Positions 1 through 11,771 of a stretch of 64,000 nt of DNA are shown one piece after another (within the stretch, counting starts at the first letter, position 1; each line of letters starts with the position of its first letter). A program made the translations under genes and the position numbers. The stretch spans positions 496,001 to 560,000 of the forward strand of contig JAKZZE010000021.1 in assembly GCA_024220505.1 (NCBI GenBank), written 5' to 3'. Source of the stretch: Rhizopus arrhizus (taxonomy: Eukaryota > Mucoromycota > Mucoromycetes > Mucorales > Rhizopodaceae). Below the pieces are notes generated by a model. That model did no database searches. It saw only the letters and a program-made list of their open reading frames with translations, and had not been told where the DNA came from.

Positions 1-999
1 CCTTGAGATTAAAGGCACCCTGCATTTCTTATGTCCAAAAACTCTTAGCTTGGGTGTCTTTTGGAGTCGATTGCCGCTCACAGGCCTGATCTAGTGATGT
101 GTAGGTGGCGTGGCAAAGTTTAGTATTATAGGCTTCGATGTAATGAGTTGCAGAGTGTCGGTTGCAGAAAGAGGGAGCATGGGCAGTAAGCAAATTCTTT
201 GTAGATTCTGTAAAAACTCATTTGTACATCTCTACTGTTTTTGGATTCGTCAGTTTCCTTAGATGCCATAGAAGCCTTTTCGGCTGTAGGTGTTCACGTA
301 TAGGGTTAGGGATCCCAAAAGATAGAGTTATTAGCTTATGTTTAGAGTCAAGTGATAGATCGTCTCTAATTATTAACTCGGGGGAGTCAAGTTCAGTAGT
401 ACTTAAAAAGTAGCCAATAATACTATAGCCGTGATAAGCGATATAGGTAAGGCATCCATACTTTAGTATTGTATTCCAGGTAATTAGTTTATGTGATTGT
501 ATCCAGTCTTGCAATATTCGGCCGCGGGTGGTATAGAGGGAATCCCTGGTATATGATCCCATTCTCGCATTAAGATCGCCACAAATTATCGTTGCATTTG
601 TATTTGGAATATTCAAGGGTAGTAATGACAAAGGTCAGAAACTTCTACGTGCGATAAGGATGGAGGCAAGTAAAGACAATGAACAAGCATTTTGGCTATA
701 GTAAAGGAGAGGGTATACTTAGCTAATAATGGATGGCTATGTTGGATATGGTCGACTGTGTATTTCGTAATAGGGTTGACTAGCAAAGCAATACTAAGGC
801 TTCCTCGATTACTAGAAAAGTGGATGGGCTGACCATAGGTATGGAATTGTTGCCATGGTATAGGGTATTTATTTGGTGGAAGTAGCCAAGATTCAGTGAT
901 TAATAGAGCGGAGGAAGAATCAACTTGTTTGAGGATCGGCGAGATAGCTTGTTTCGGTGAGCCACTAGTGTTAAATAGCGAAAGGGAGATGGTCCTCAT
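1..999 (-). pseudogene. LINE-type (non-LTR) retrotransposon endonuclease fragment, broken
   Basis: Minus-strand remains of an endonuclease/exonuclease/phosphatase (EEP) domain of the kind found at the N-terminus of non-LTR retrotransposon polyproteins. The first part (999 to about 640) carries LLITESWLLPP, the catalytic-Glu region. After a one-base frame change near 620-640, the second part carries the Asn/Asp motif IICGDLNARMG. An in-frame TGA at 218-220 interrupts a frame that then stays coding-like to about position 12, where there is another stop. No reverse transcriptase is visible; it would lie beyond the left edge. Three separate lesions mean it is dead. The EEP assignment is firm; the exact LINE clade cannot be named. 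Confidence 0.75.
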
Positions 1000-1061
1000 A
1001 ATTGTTATGAGGCGTTCTCCTTAGGATCACGGTTAGTCATCTCAATATTGGAAGCACTGTA

Positions 1062-1153
1062 CATTATTTCCAGAAATTACAGTCTTGTCGCAATTACATA
1101 TGAATTGTATTATAAAACTTTACAAAATGCGACTTTAATTTCTGGAAATAGTG
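1062..1153. mobile_element. 92-bp MITE, copy 1, flanked by TA
   Basis: A short element with inverted ends CA(C/T)TATTTCCAGAAAT and its complement, flanked on both sides by TA (1060-1061 and 1154-1155), as expected for Tc1/mariner insertion. Its reverse complement aligns over its length with a second copy at 39720-39819, including the subterminal AAAGTCGCATTTT and central TATAATACAAT. It has no coding capacity. The TIR does not match any of the full-length Tc1-like elements in this window, so its autonomous parent is not visible here. Confidence 0.8.
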
Positions 1154-1617
1154 TACCTTGAATATTTAAGATACTAAATTGCATTTCTTTAGTTTTAATA
1201 AGCACTTTGTATTTCTCCTTTTCTATGTTCTAAGCTTTTGTTTCTTTTCATGGTATAGTTTTTAGAGATTATAGTAAATTATATTTTTTATAAACCTTAC
1301 AACTGATTTGTATTAAAACATATTGAGCCCATAATATTGGGCTGCAAACGTATTGTTATATCTCAACTCTCTTTGTGACACTTCTTATAGTATTGAATCA
1401 TGTCTATGAAATTCAGGCAAAAGCTTAATTCTTTTATAGTAATTATGAAATATCAACAAACTTGAGATTTTTTTTTATTTCATAATAAATACCATACATC
1501 ATAGAATGAGAAATGCAAAGAAAGAAAAAGCATAAGGAAAAGCTTATATAAGGGATTGTATGTACAAGATGATAATAAATTACAAAATGAGTGACTTTTT
1601 TATGGGTATAGCTTTGT
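1154..1617. other. 3' flank of the RhoGEF gene
   Basis: AT-rich non-coding DNA between the MITE and the last exon of the minus-strand RhoGEF. It contains several poly(A)-signal-like AATAAA/ATAAAT strings on the minus strand near 1480-1580, which could serve the upstream gene. No ORF of interest was seen. Confidence 0.4.
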
Positions 1618-4600
1618 TTAACGAAATGACAAGTATTGCTGATTTTGATGTTCCGTATTGTTAATTATTTCATCAATCTTGGATACAATGTGCTATTCAA
1701 ATGAATTACTAAAAATTAGGGAAAAATCATAACACAAAACTTACAGATCTTAATCCACGTACGCTTTCAAATGCATTATTATGACGATTAGTCTGATTAT
1801 GTCTCATTTGTTGCTGAAGTATCATATCATCCAAGACATGGTTCAACTCATTCTTTAGTTGATAAATCTTTTCTATGCCCACTGGGTTTTCATGAGTTTG
1901 CTGTTGCTGTTGCTGTTGTGGATAAAATGAAGAAGGAATCTCTCCCCTTCTGCCATAAGAATTTCCTCTTTCCGGATATCCTGTATGGTCATCGTACACA
2001 TCTTGTTCTTTACGACGCATAGATTCGTTTATTTTGTCTTCTACATAGCTAAGTACACTACTGTTATTACTACTAATTGAATTATACATGTCTGTATTGG
2101 ATGATAAATAGGCACTAATAGGATCACTATTTGCTGTTGGATTAAAGTAACTACTGGAACTATGACTACTAAAATGGCTTGTGCCTGTAGAAGGTCTTGA
2201 TATAGGCTCCGGTGATGACGACGATGTTTGAGATAATATAGCATCAAAACTATTGCTGTGTGCATGATATGATAAAGGCCTATGATAGTATTCTTCTGCT
2301 TGGTACGAGCTATGTTTGATACTACCATTATGAGCAAATGGAGGCTCAGCATCATTAAATAAGTCCGAATGGCTCAACTTTCTGTGATAAGATGCTCTTG
2401 TAGCACAACTGCCATCAAGAGCTGCGGCATAATCATTGGGACTGACAGGTGTGGCAGGCGGAGTGCTGTATTGGTGATTACGGAATAAATCATTGACTGC
2501 AGCCACTTTAAGGATAGGATCGGGAACAGATTGATCAATCACCAAGTCTTGTTGCTGGCGTTCAAACGTTGATATGGAACTTCTAGAGGGAGAAGTAGAA
2601 CGAGATCTAGCACCGAATAATCGGCCCACACTCATATTGCTCGCTACTCGAGTCAATGATCTTGACCTTGAGCGAGTCCTTGCTCTTTCACGCAATAAGC
2701 CGTCATGAATACAAGAATATGCTTCACTAGCACGTAATTTTCTTTCATAAAAGAAACCTATCTGTGATATAAGCAAAAAAAAGGGGGGAATAGGAAGAAT
2801 TGTCAAGTAACTTACAGTTGTTCCATAAAGTCTTTATAAAATCAAGTGAGCCGTCAGAACGAATGTCATCATTAATAATGAACTCAGTTTCCGTCTCACG
2901 GTGATCACGAATAGGTGTCAGACTTATTCTTGAATAAATCTTTTGTCGATAACCCGAACTTTCTCTTTTGACAAGAATCACGATCCAAACATCATTCGTT
3001 AAAAGTGAATTCAAGTCCACTTTTTCATTCTCAACATAAACAACCAAAATATTATTCTATGCATTATGTGTGAGGCTGTGTGTGTATATGTATATGTGTG
3101 TGCTGTGTTACCTTGTACAATGCTTGTTTATAACTGTTTTCATCATAAATACGAGCATAAGCAGGGATATTAAAAGTAACCTCATGATACAATTCAACAT
3201 TTTCTATACTGATTATATTAGCCCAACAAAAATCATTTGCTTTTATTATTATTTTTTCACCTGTTAAATTGGCTGAAGCCAGTTGTTTTTGACATAATTC
3301 AATCAATGCTTGCTTCTTTTTAATTAAATTTTCTAGAGGCAATTGATTCTCTTTATGAGGTGAAAGTGAATAAAGTCTATCACTCTTTCTGAAATAATTA
3401 TCTGCGTCATTCTCAGGCGCATTAGGATCTTGGTCTGGTAAATTTGTTCTTAGGAAAAATGTTTCGGGACGATCTACAGAGTATTAGTACAGTCAGAACA
3501 TATGGCACTGTAAGTTTACCTTTTAATCCATGAAAAAGTTCAACACAGCCAATATCTGCCCATCCTTTGAATTCAAACGGTTGATCCGAATTCTTCTTTG
3601 CCTTTTCTTCAATATTTTCACAATAAAGTGACCCTTGAATTGAATAACTTTTACGTTTCACAACCACAATTTTATCAGAAAATACCAAAATTGTCACTGG
3701 TCTCGTTACTTTTCCTGAAGAAATCAATAACTCTGTGGCATCAAAATGACCTAATAATTGACGTTTGCCAACAAATGTAGCCTATTCACCGTATTAGTAT
3801 AGGTGCATTTGATAATCATTATACTTACAGGTGCACTTTTAATAAGAGTATATAAAGGCAATAAAGGTGAGTCTGAACCATATTGCATTTGGTTAATATT
3901 TCTAGCTTTTTCTGATGCTAATTTTAGATAAAAAGCATCTTGGTCTTCTGGGTCCAACGTATTTAAAATATCTATGCTCTTTGCATATAAGCTCAATTAC
4001 ACTCTATTATATATGCAACGTTTACCAGCAAAGAGTAAGTTGTATCTTGGCATACGTTGAATAGGTAAAATTAGCAAGTCATTAATACGACGATTTTCTT
4101 CCAATTTAGTATTTATAATAAAATTAGAATAAGCGCGATTACTCTTTGTTTTTTGTTGATGAGCCTTTAAAGAGTCTTCTTTACTAAGAAAGTAAGTTTT
4201 ATAAGGATCAAATGTATCAATCTATTCACATCATGAATTATTAAGTCTTTGTGTGTATATATATTTTACGTGTCTAGCACAGATTTGTCCAAATGATTCA
4301 GTAGATTGTCCGGATTGATAGCAATGAAGTGAATCCAAAAAGTCTCTATTGAGATATAAAATATCTTCGATATTAAGAAAGATACGGTTGAAAGAGTATT
4401 TATCCAGAATGGGTGCCTTATGTTGATGGATAGAATCTCTTAATGGTTTCATTATTTTAGTCACTAATTCTTGAAGTGAATTCACATAGGATTCTTCAGT
4501 TTTAATAAATTCTAGAATTGTATTGGATGATGCATCGTTGTTATGACTTATTTGCTAATAAATAATATGTAAGCTTAATCTGAAAAGTAAATGATTTAAA

Positions 4601-5087
4601 TACCTTTTGTTTAATAGGTAAATGAGTCGTGTTATTATTGTTGCCTGGTTTGTTATTTTCTTTTATATATTTTTGACCAAAGAATCGTTTAAAATGCTCT
4701 ACTTTGGTTTGCTCAACTATTAAAGGTAATTAGTCTCTTTAATATGTATTTCATATCAATAAGCGTACAATCATTTCTATCTTTGCTGAATATAAGAACA
4801 TCAATATGTTGACTCTACAAAAAAAAATTATTTTTTCCTCCTTTTTTTTTTTTTTTTTTTTTTTATTTACCAGTGGACGCTTTGTGTTATTTAAAATTTG
4901 TTTTCCAATTTCTTTGCAGTGATCAGAGATATTGACATCTTTTAAGATTGGAATAGATCTCTCTTTATGTGTATGACATGTATATTGAAATGGTGTATCT
5001 TTTATAATATCACTAAAGATCTAAAATAGTTTGCTTTAGCTATTGTTCTACATTAGTTTATGTACATACCCTATTATTTCCTTCCAT
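1618..5087 (-). CDS. Dbl-homology (DH-PH) Rho guanine nucleotide exchange factor
   Basis: Predicted protein of roughly 960 aa that should load GTP on a Rho-family GTPase. I join 11-12 exons starting at ATG 5087 (MEGNNR, donor GTATGT). The DH domain (roughly residues 115-310) begins ILEFIKTEESYVNSLQEL and ends with the diagnostic LPIQRMPRYNLLFA, spliced by a 56-nt intron to DILNTLDPEDQDAFY. A PH domain follows (ATFVGKRQLLGHF to CVELFHGLKG). Next is an unassigned segment with KEN-rich basic helices, then a Ser/Arg-rich low-complexity tail with a short Gln run. The longest frame ends at 1727, but AGATCT|GTAAGT is a strong donor. It splices in phase to a short final exon (HIVSKIDEIINN...) with stop TAA at 1618-1620. 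The DH-PH assignment is firm; the GTPase partner is unknown. Confidence 0.85.
4846..4864. repeat. poly(T)/poly(A) tract in an intron
   Basis: An uninterrupted T run lies within an intron near the 5' end of the RhoGEF gene; on the coding strand it is a poly(A) stretch just inside the donor. Length is likely variable between isolates. Confidence 0.6.
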
Positions 5088-6547
5088 TTTGTATAAAAGA
5101 AAAGAAGAAAGAAAGAAAGAAAAAGAAGAAAAAAAGAAAATGTTTATTATTCGTAATAATTATTTTGTTTATTTACAGTAGAGTGTGTGGTTTATGAAAT
5201 GAAAGGGGAGAGATGAGGTAGCACAAATGATATCCCTCGGAAGCAAAAGTTTCACTCTTTACTATCATCATTATGTATGTATTACCAGCATGGTTGTTGT
5301 ATATTCAATATATCCTTTTAAAGTGTTACCATTTAAACTTTACGTTTAGGCCATTATGATTATGAAACGTTTGTGTTCATCTCTATTTTATTGTGTCAAT
5401 AGTAGTAATAATTATTTTTAATAAAAATTAATAATGATGGCTTGTCAAAAAAAAAAAAAAGTGTGCTAACAAAAAAAAAATAATGTTTCAATCGAGAAAG
5501 CAAGAGAAAAAAAAAAGCACATTTTGTATCACTTTTCTTGCATGTCACTGACAACCTTTCCAAATCGTTCTTCTCCCCTTTTTCTTTTTCTTTTTCTCGC
5601 CTCATTTTTAGCGTATACACGTCATGAAAACTGTTTTTTAGTATTTATTAGTTGCTTACGATTAAAAAATGACGTCAAGTAAACACATTCAGTCAAAGGA
5701 GTCTGTTACACTATTCAATCATTCACAAACGTCTATTTCGGCTCATCAACGGACTCATTCCGTCAGTAAGGGAACTATCACATGTGAGTACTGAATAAGT
5801 TCAGTTTTTAAATAAATAAAAAAACTGTGAAAAAGATTGGATAAAAAAAAAGCAACCGGTGTCTTTTGATATCTACCTTCGTCTGTTTCTATTTTCTTCT
5901 TTTGATTACAAAGATACTAAATACAGCAGTGCATTTCTCTTTCAGATGAAGACAACTACAAAGAAAACCTAGTGCTTATCATTTTCTAATGTTCATGAGT
6001 ACAGTAATAGCATATCTGACAGGTATAAAGCTAGTATGCAGTTTTGATTTAAATGCATTAAAAGCAAGTCATAATACCTAATCTAGAAGCACGATTTGAA
6101 TAAAGATTTGTATAGAATTGCTTTAATTTTCCTAGTTTGCTTTCCTTTCTATAAATCATTCTTTTATTCAACATCAGATAAAAAACCTAGTCATTTTGAT
6201 ATATCAGCCCAAGGATGGCTTATGTCTCAGTCAATACACAGCCACTCATTCTTTCTTTTGAAAAAAAAAAAAAAAAAAAAAAGTCTTGTGGTATGAAACC
6301 GATTGTTTCAGAATGATGGATCAGCATGTGTCTCTCTCTTTTATTATTACGAAACATTTATATACAAAAGGGTCTTGTTACCTGTCATTGACTACTGCCA
6401 AGCACAGAGTAAGAACACTTTATCCTTCCTAACCCTTTCTTCCCTCATGATTCTTTTGAACTTATTCTTTATTCAGTCGGTTCTTGAACGTATAAGCCCC
6501 AATTATAGGCCAAAGGTTATTTACAGGCTGTCAAAAGGACCCGTTTA
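5088..6547. other. Intergenic region with unassigned plus-strand ORF pieces
   Basis: About 1.46 kb between two minus-strand genes. A plus-strand ATG at 5669 opens 41 codons beginning MTSSKHIQSKES and ending at a possible donor (ACAT|GTGAGT, about 5782). A possible acceptor lies near 5945 (tttctctttcag). Downstream frames near 6096-6296 and 6303-6560 contain hydrophobic stretches (ALIFLVCFPFYKSFF; SFLTLSSLMILLNLFF) that could be membrane segments. I could not join these pieces into one clean frame, so this is either a decayed or a heavily spliced membrane-protein gene, or chance. A and T homopolymers at 5450-5520 and 6260-6280 add noise. Confidence 0.3.
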
Positions 6548-8564
6548 TTATTCATTAGATTGAAGTATAGTAATCATTTCAGTCATATCATCTACTTGCT
6601 TTTGATAATTTGTTTTGGTTGTCGTCAATAGATCCTGAATATGCTTTACTTGTTCATTCAACTTTTCAATTTCCAATATCATCGTTTGTTTTTCTTTTTC
6701 TTCAGATAGTAATTTATCATTCGTCGTCTCGTACAGTTTTCCAAGTCGAACAGCATTACTATCTGAATCTTGTAACCTTTTAGTTAATTCATTGATTTGT
6801 TGGTCGTAAGATGACATCAACATCGAAATCTCATCTTCCTCCTCTTTCTTCTTTTCTTCTTTTGTGGGTAGTGCATCCATACCGGTATATACAAAGACTT
6901 CATTCTCTTCTTCGTCTTTCTTTGGGTATATAAACACTTCTTCATCCTCTTCTTTATTGTCAACTTCTGTTTGAGTTTCATTATCTATTGTAGGCTGTCT
7001 ATTGATATGAATTTGTTCAATCTCTTGTTGAAGTCTCTTATTTTCCTTTTCAAGTTTTTCATTTATTTCTTCTAACTCTCCAACTCTTTTAACAATCTCT
7101 TCCTTTGCTGATAAATGTTCATTTAGTTGTACTTCGTGTTCTGCGCTTAGTTGCATCATGCTTCTCTCATGTTCTTCATTTAGTTGCTTGACCCGTTCTT
7201 GATGCTCTTCATTCAGTCGTTTGATTTCATCTTCATATTCATTCATCTCTCCTTGTTTTGCCAATACTTCATTTAACTCTCTCTTCTTATTCTCCAATTC
7301 AACTGTCAGCTTTTCTAATTCTTTTCTCCAAGTGTCATGCGATATCATCAATTTCTCTGCTATTTCATGTGATAGTGCCTCCTGCACATCCTAAAAACAT
7401 TAACTTCAGGAATATCCTTTTCTTGCGTTAAATTACCTTTGTATCACGAATGGACTGAATGTAATTTTCCGCTTCCTTTTCCAAATTCATTAACGCATCA
7501 TTTCCATCAACCTCTGCGTTTTTCACATTGCCCAATTTTACTAATAAAATGGTGCGCAAACTGTAAATTTCCGACAAAAGATGTTTATCACCGTCCTTGG
7601 CCTTTTCCTCTTGTTCTCTTAATAGTCGTGTCTTTTCATCCAAATCAGCTTTAAGCTCATCTATCTTCTGCTTTAACAATTCCTCCTCCTCCTTCTCCTC
7701 CTCCCCCTCTTTACTACCATCATTAGGAAGTTCGGGAGTATCTGACTCCAGAAGAGTACTGTTGTTTATCTGTTCTGTATCTTCTGCCTCTAATTCCTTT
7801 ATTCGTTCTTCTAAATCTTGAATCTGCTTTAGTAAACGATTGATGTTATTTGTAAACTCAAATTGTCTCTCTGTCAGTTCTTCATGAAGTCGTTCGTTTT
7901 CCTGAATCTTTTGTTCTAAATCTGCGTTAGCTGCGTCCAACGCCTTGGTGCTTTTCTCTAGCTCTCTTTTAGTAGAGCCACCCAGGATAGAAAAATGACT
8001 TGCTTTCTTTTTCTTTTTTTTAGTCATTGTTTTGCTTTGAACACATTACTTTACCTTGTCACTTTCTTGTACAGCTAGAATACGTTTTGTTAACCTTTCA
8101 TTGTGAAAAGATAATAAGTCCAACTGTTCTTGAAGCTATACATAGTTTAATATATATTTTTTTTCTATTTGATTCCATATTCTTTACCTTGCGCAATTCT
8201 TTCTCTTTCTCTTTTACATTGCCTTGTAAGGCTACATTAGAAGCTTGCTCCTGAAAATATTTATTAAAGAAGCCGCTTTACGATAAAACACTCTTACTTT
8301 TATAACTGCTTTCTTTAATACTGCATGTTGTGCTTTTAATCTATCAAATGAGTGTGAATTGTCTAGAAAGCTTCATTCTCTTCTCTTTTTTTTTCTTTAC
8401 CGAGAATATTGCTGAAAGAGATTAGTATATCTTTGTGATAATTCTTCAGCTGAAACTGGTATGGCACCTATAACATGTATTAGGCTTTTATTTAATTATC
8501 AGTTATTATGTCACTTGCTACCTGCATTTAATGCTGCATGTTTTGAAAACAAACCATCGTTCAT
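6548..8564 (-). CDS. PPP1R21-like (KLRAQ-domain) coiled-coil protein
   Basis: Seven exons from ATG 8564 (MNDGLFSKHAALNAG). The N-terminal 110 residues match the KLRAQ domain of PPP1R21, the Fy-2 subunit of the Rab5-binding FERRY mRNA-transport complex: LFQQYSRLKAQHAVLKKAV, then EKELRKLQEQLDLLSFHNER and a Lys run. The middle is a long acidic coiled coil (LEQKIQENERLHEEL resembles the PPP1R21 segment after the Lys run). The C-terminus has QINELTKRLQDSDSNAV and LTTTKTNYQKQVDDM, the conserved PPP1R21 tail. At about 560 aa it is shorter than animal PPP1R21 (about 780 aa) and seems to lack most of the middle region. It probably acts on early endosomes; an actual FERRY complex in this fungus is inference. 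Confidence 0.8.
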
Positions 8565-10388
8565 AATGTTAATTAAAAAAGAAAAAGACGAGAATGAAAA
8601 AAAAAAGGTTCAATAGAATACAGATATTGTTGAATTACACACGGACTTTTAAAAGGGTTTCATGACTGATTTTGGTATTGAAAGGAGTGTGAGATCATAA
8701 AATGATAGAGCATTCAGTCTCTTTTTTACATTCATTCCCAGTCATTATGTATTTAATGAACTTCACATTCAAGTGTCTTGAGACCACCTTATATTTGCTT
8801 TTATAAAAGGCATAACTGGAGACACACGAGATGCGCGGAGAATGAATATAAAATAAGGGGGTTTTCCTGCTGAATTTTACAACGAGATTCTTCTCAAAAA
8901 AAAAATAGATTTGCTAGCCATTTTCTGTGCTGTAAGGTTAAACATACTAAAAAGTTTACTATATTCTTTCGTTATCTAAAGTTAATTAGAAAATATTTTT
9001 CTTCTTTTTATATAAACAGACACATGAAAACAAAAGCAAATAAGCAACAATGATGTCAATTATGCAATTTAAATAGAAAACAAACTTAATCTTATTGTGA
9101 TTTTTGTATCATAGCAACAATCTATCCTTGTATTAAGAGCGTGTGCATTTTGTTTTGCTGTACATTGAAAGAGGTTTCTTCTTTGATGCTTTGTGAAATT
9201 GACTCATTTTGTGCTTGACAACATTTAGCAAACACCACGATCGCTCACAACTGTATAAACCTTAAGTTGCTCTGGAGGTGGGAATAAACACCGATTTCGT
9301 CCCTATTGTTATAAAATATAAACTCCGTTATTAAACAATACAATTCGTTTTCAAAAACTACCATACTCGTGCAAGCTGAGCAGTTGGCATGTGCTGAAAT
9401 TTGGATGTAAAAGCTGTCAAGGAAGATACAGAGAGAAGTGGTAGTATCATCTAGGTTCACTTTACACCAAAGAAAGTAGCTAAGCTATTTATTGTGGAAA
9501 AGTATCTTCACTTGGCATAAAATAGTATTTCTTTGGAATCCATGCTCGCTTGCACACCAAGAATAGTAAATAACGTGTTGGCAATATATTGACATCATTT
9601 AATTTAAATAGTAACTTCTACTTTAGTTGGATGACTTGCATATCACTGGTTGTCTATGGTTACCATAGATATCATACAGCCTTCTAGCGACTGATATGAT
9701 TCCTTGGACCTATCCTATTTGATATGAACAATTAATATAAATTAAAAGCGACACAATAATCACCCTTCATTCTCAATCAGTGTCTAAAAGTGTATTCAAT
9801 TCTTTTTATTCTTCATGAAATACAAAGACTGTAGCCTCCTTCTGTCAAAGAACCCTCTGCTCGGCTTGAATGTGTTTTTTAGACGGAGAATAGGACCGAG
9901 CAGTCCATTCGTGACGCCTTTATGAATTAATTTTTTTTTTCATTCAAGTATAAAAATCAAAGAAGACAAGGTGACTCTAAGTTTTCTTTACCAATCAGTA
10001 GGAAAATAATCTGTTAGCAGATTGCTAAGGCAACTGCAACAAATATATTTTCAGATGATGAAATCGGGTATTCGGATGATCTTTCGTCTTTTGATTATAA
10101 CGCGCCCTGGTGTAAAGCACCTTTCTGATCTCTCTCTACTGCTGTTATTAATAATTTATAAAAATGAAAAAAACATGTCAATTTGCAGAAAGAAGGATGA
10201 AATAAAAAACCTTTTGCTTGTTTTTGCTTTTCTCGGGACGGAATTCTAATTTTAAATCGTTTTTGATTTCTCTTTTCATCCACTTTAATTTACTTGTAGC
10301 TTCACTATTCGTGTGTTGCATATTTCTTGTTAATGAAAACGTTTTTCTTTTTTTATTTTCGTTTTCTTTCTTTTCTTTAACAAATTTT
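8565..10388. other. Long divergent intergenic region
   Basis: About 1.8 kb between the divergently transcribed PPP1R21-like gene and the methyltransferase. AT-rich. It contains a perfect 7-bp-stem palindrome CTATGGTTACCATAG near 9654-9668 and T-rich pyrimidine tracts just before the methyltransferase start (10325-10380), as expected of a fungal core promoter. Small frames (for example minus strand 9245-9460) show no recognisable protein. Confidence 0.4.
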
Positions 10389-11710
10389 ATGGGAAATCAA
10401 GCATCGCGTTTAGATCCGTGTGAATCCAGTCAAAATAGGATGAACAATGATCCTTGTTTAGACAACATGCGTCAATTACACAACACAGAGGATCCATTTA
10501 AGAGACAATACAGTTTACCTTGTATTGTTGATCATGATCATATAAAGCCCAGAAAACAATCTTCACCAGCAATTGTTGACGTTTCAAAAGGAAGAATAAA
10601 AAAGAAACTATTCAAGAGCAGCAATGATATACCTACGATGCATAACCCCAATACATCTTGTCCCACTGTTGTTGTTCAACCTGAACATTATATCACACAA
10701 GAATGGGACGATGATTACTATTCAACAATTCAAAATAGAAAGTACCATAAAGTGAATGGCAGCAATTATCTATTACCGTGTGATGAAGAAGAAGTCGATC
10801 GGTTGCACCTGCAACACTTTATGATACGTTTTGCTATTCAAGGGTACATTGTCTTTTATTATTAGTATTGTTTATTAACATTTTTCTCTAGAAACTATTT
10901 GGCTCCAGTACATGACTTACTTCGAAAAGGAAGTAAGGTATTAGATGTAGGTTGTGGTCCTGGTACGTGGTCGATGGAGATAGCAGGAGAATATCCAAAA
11001 TCGACAGTGATTGGTATTGATATGACACCTCTATTTCCTCGAGAGATTAAACCATCCAATTGTGCCTTTTATCAATGTAATATCTTGGATAAGTTGCCCT
11101 TTGATGACAATACATTTGATTATATCTTTATGCGGTATTTATATTAGTTTGTCTTTCTTCATAACTTTCTTATACTTTATATAGTTTTATGCATCAAGCA
11201 GTAGATGCAGATCGATGGTCCAGTATATTGAAAGAAATTACTCGAATACTGAAGCCAGATGGTTGGATTGAGTGGGTTGAACCAGATAGTGAAATACACA
11301 GATCAGGGCCAATTACAAAGGAATTCAATCATCAAATGGTTCAACTTATGGAACATCATCAGCAGGATTCATCACTCGGCAAATGTTTACAAGAAAAATT
11401 AAAAGACACAAATCAATTTGAAAATATATCCTCCATGTTTGTATCTTGTCCAGGCGGGAAGTGGGCAGGGCAGGTAATATATAAATACTACTTTATATTT
11501 AGTTGCTCACTTATTATGATGGGATAGCTTGGTCAATTAACAATACAATCCTGGAAAGCTTACTATCTAGCTCTTGCTCCTTTACTATGTCAACTGCAAG
11601 GTATTACTGAAAAAGAATACAGCGAAAAACTAAAGCAATGTTGGAGAGAAGCAGATGAGCATAAAACATTTGAAAATATACATTTTTGTTATGCTCAAAA
11701 GAAAAAATAA
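10389..11710 (+). CDS. Class I SAM-dependent methyltransferase with N-myristoylation signal
   Basis: Four exons: 10389-10843, 10892-11134, 11185-11473 and 11528-11710, giving 389 aa. The start MGNQASRLDP fits a myristoylation signal (Gly2, Ser6), which is why I use this ATG and not the open frame upstream. Residues 10-150 are a polar, probably disordered region. The Rossmann methyltransferase core follows: motif I VLDVGCGPGTWSMEIA, acidic motif II VIGID, motif III LPFDDNTFDYIFMR and the post-motif LKPDGWIEWVEPDSE. It belongs to the large LaeA/UMTA-like family common in Mucorales; the substrate is unknown. It converges tail to tail with the next gene, stop codons about 60 bp apart. Membrane anchoring is inferred from the N-terminus only. 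Confidence 0.85.
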
Positions 11711-11771
11711 CAATAGAAAGTAATCATGTACAATAGTAATAATAATAATAATAAAATAATAATAACTTTTC

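Noticed and set aside
1727..1740. RhoGEF ending at the TGA after VSFVL
   Set aside because: This stop lies just inside a strong GTAAGT intron; a short in-phase exon ending at 1618 reads well.
3960..4030. Frameshift within the RhoGEF DH domain
   Set aside because: At first the frames would not join with the nearest AG, but acceptor GCATAG|ATATT gives a clean 56-nt intron and an uninterrupted DH helix.
5280..5400. tRNA or other structured RNA genes in intergenic regions
   Set aside because: Scanned by eye for A-box/B-box pairs and cloverleaf arms; nothing convincing anywhere in the window.
5396..5620. 74-codon Lys/Phe-rich minus-strand ORF
   Set aside because: Built on A/T homopolymers in an intergenic region; no support.
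9245..9460. 71-codon minus-strand ORF
   Set aside because: No family, no promoter or exon context; likely chance.
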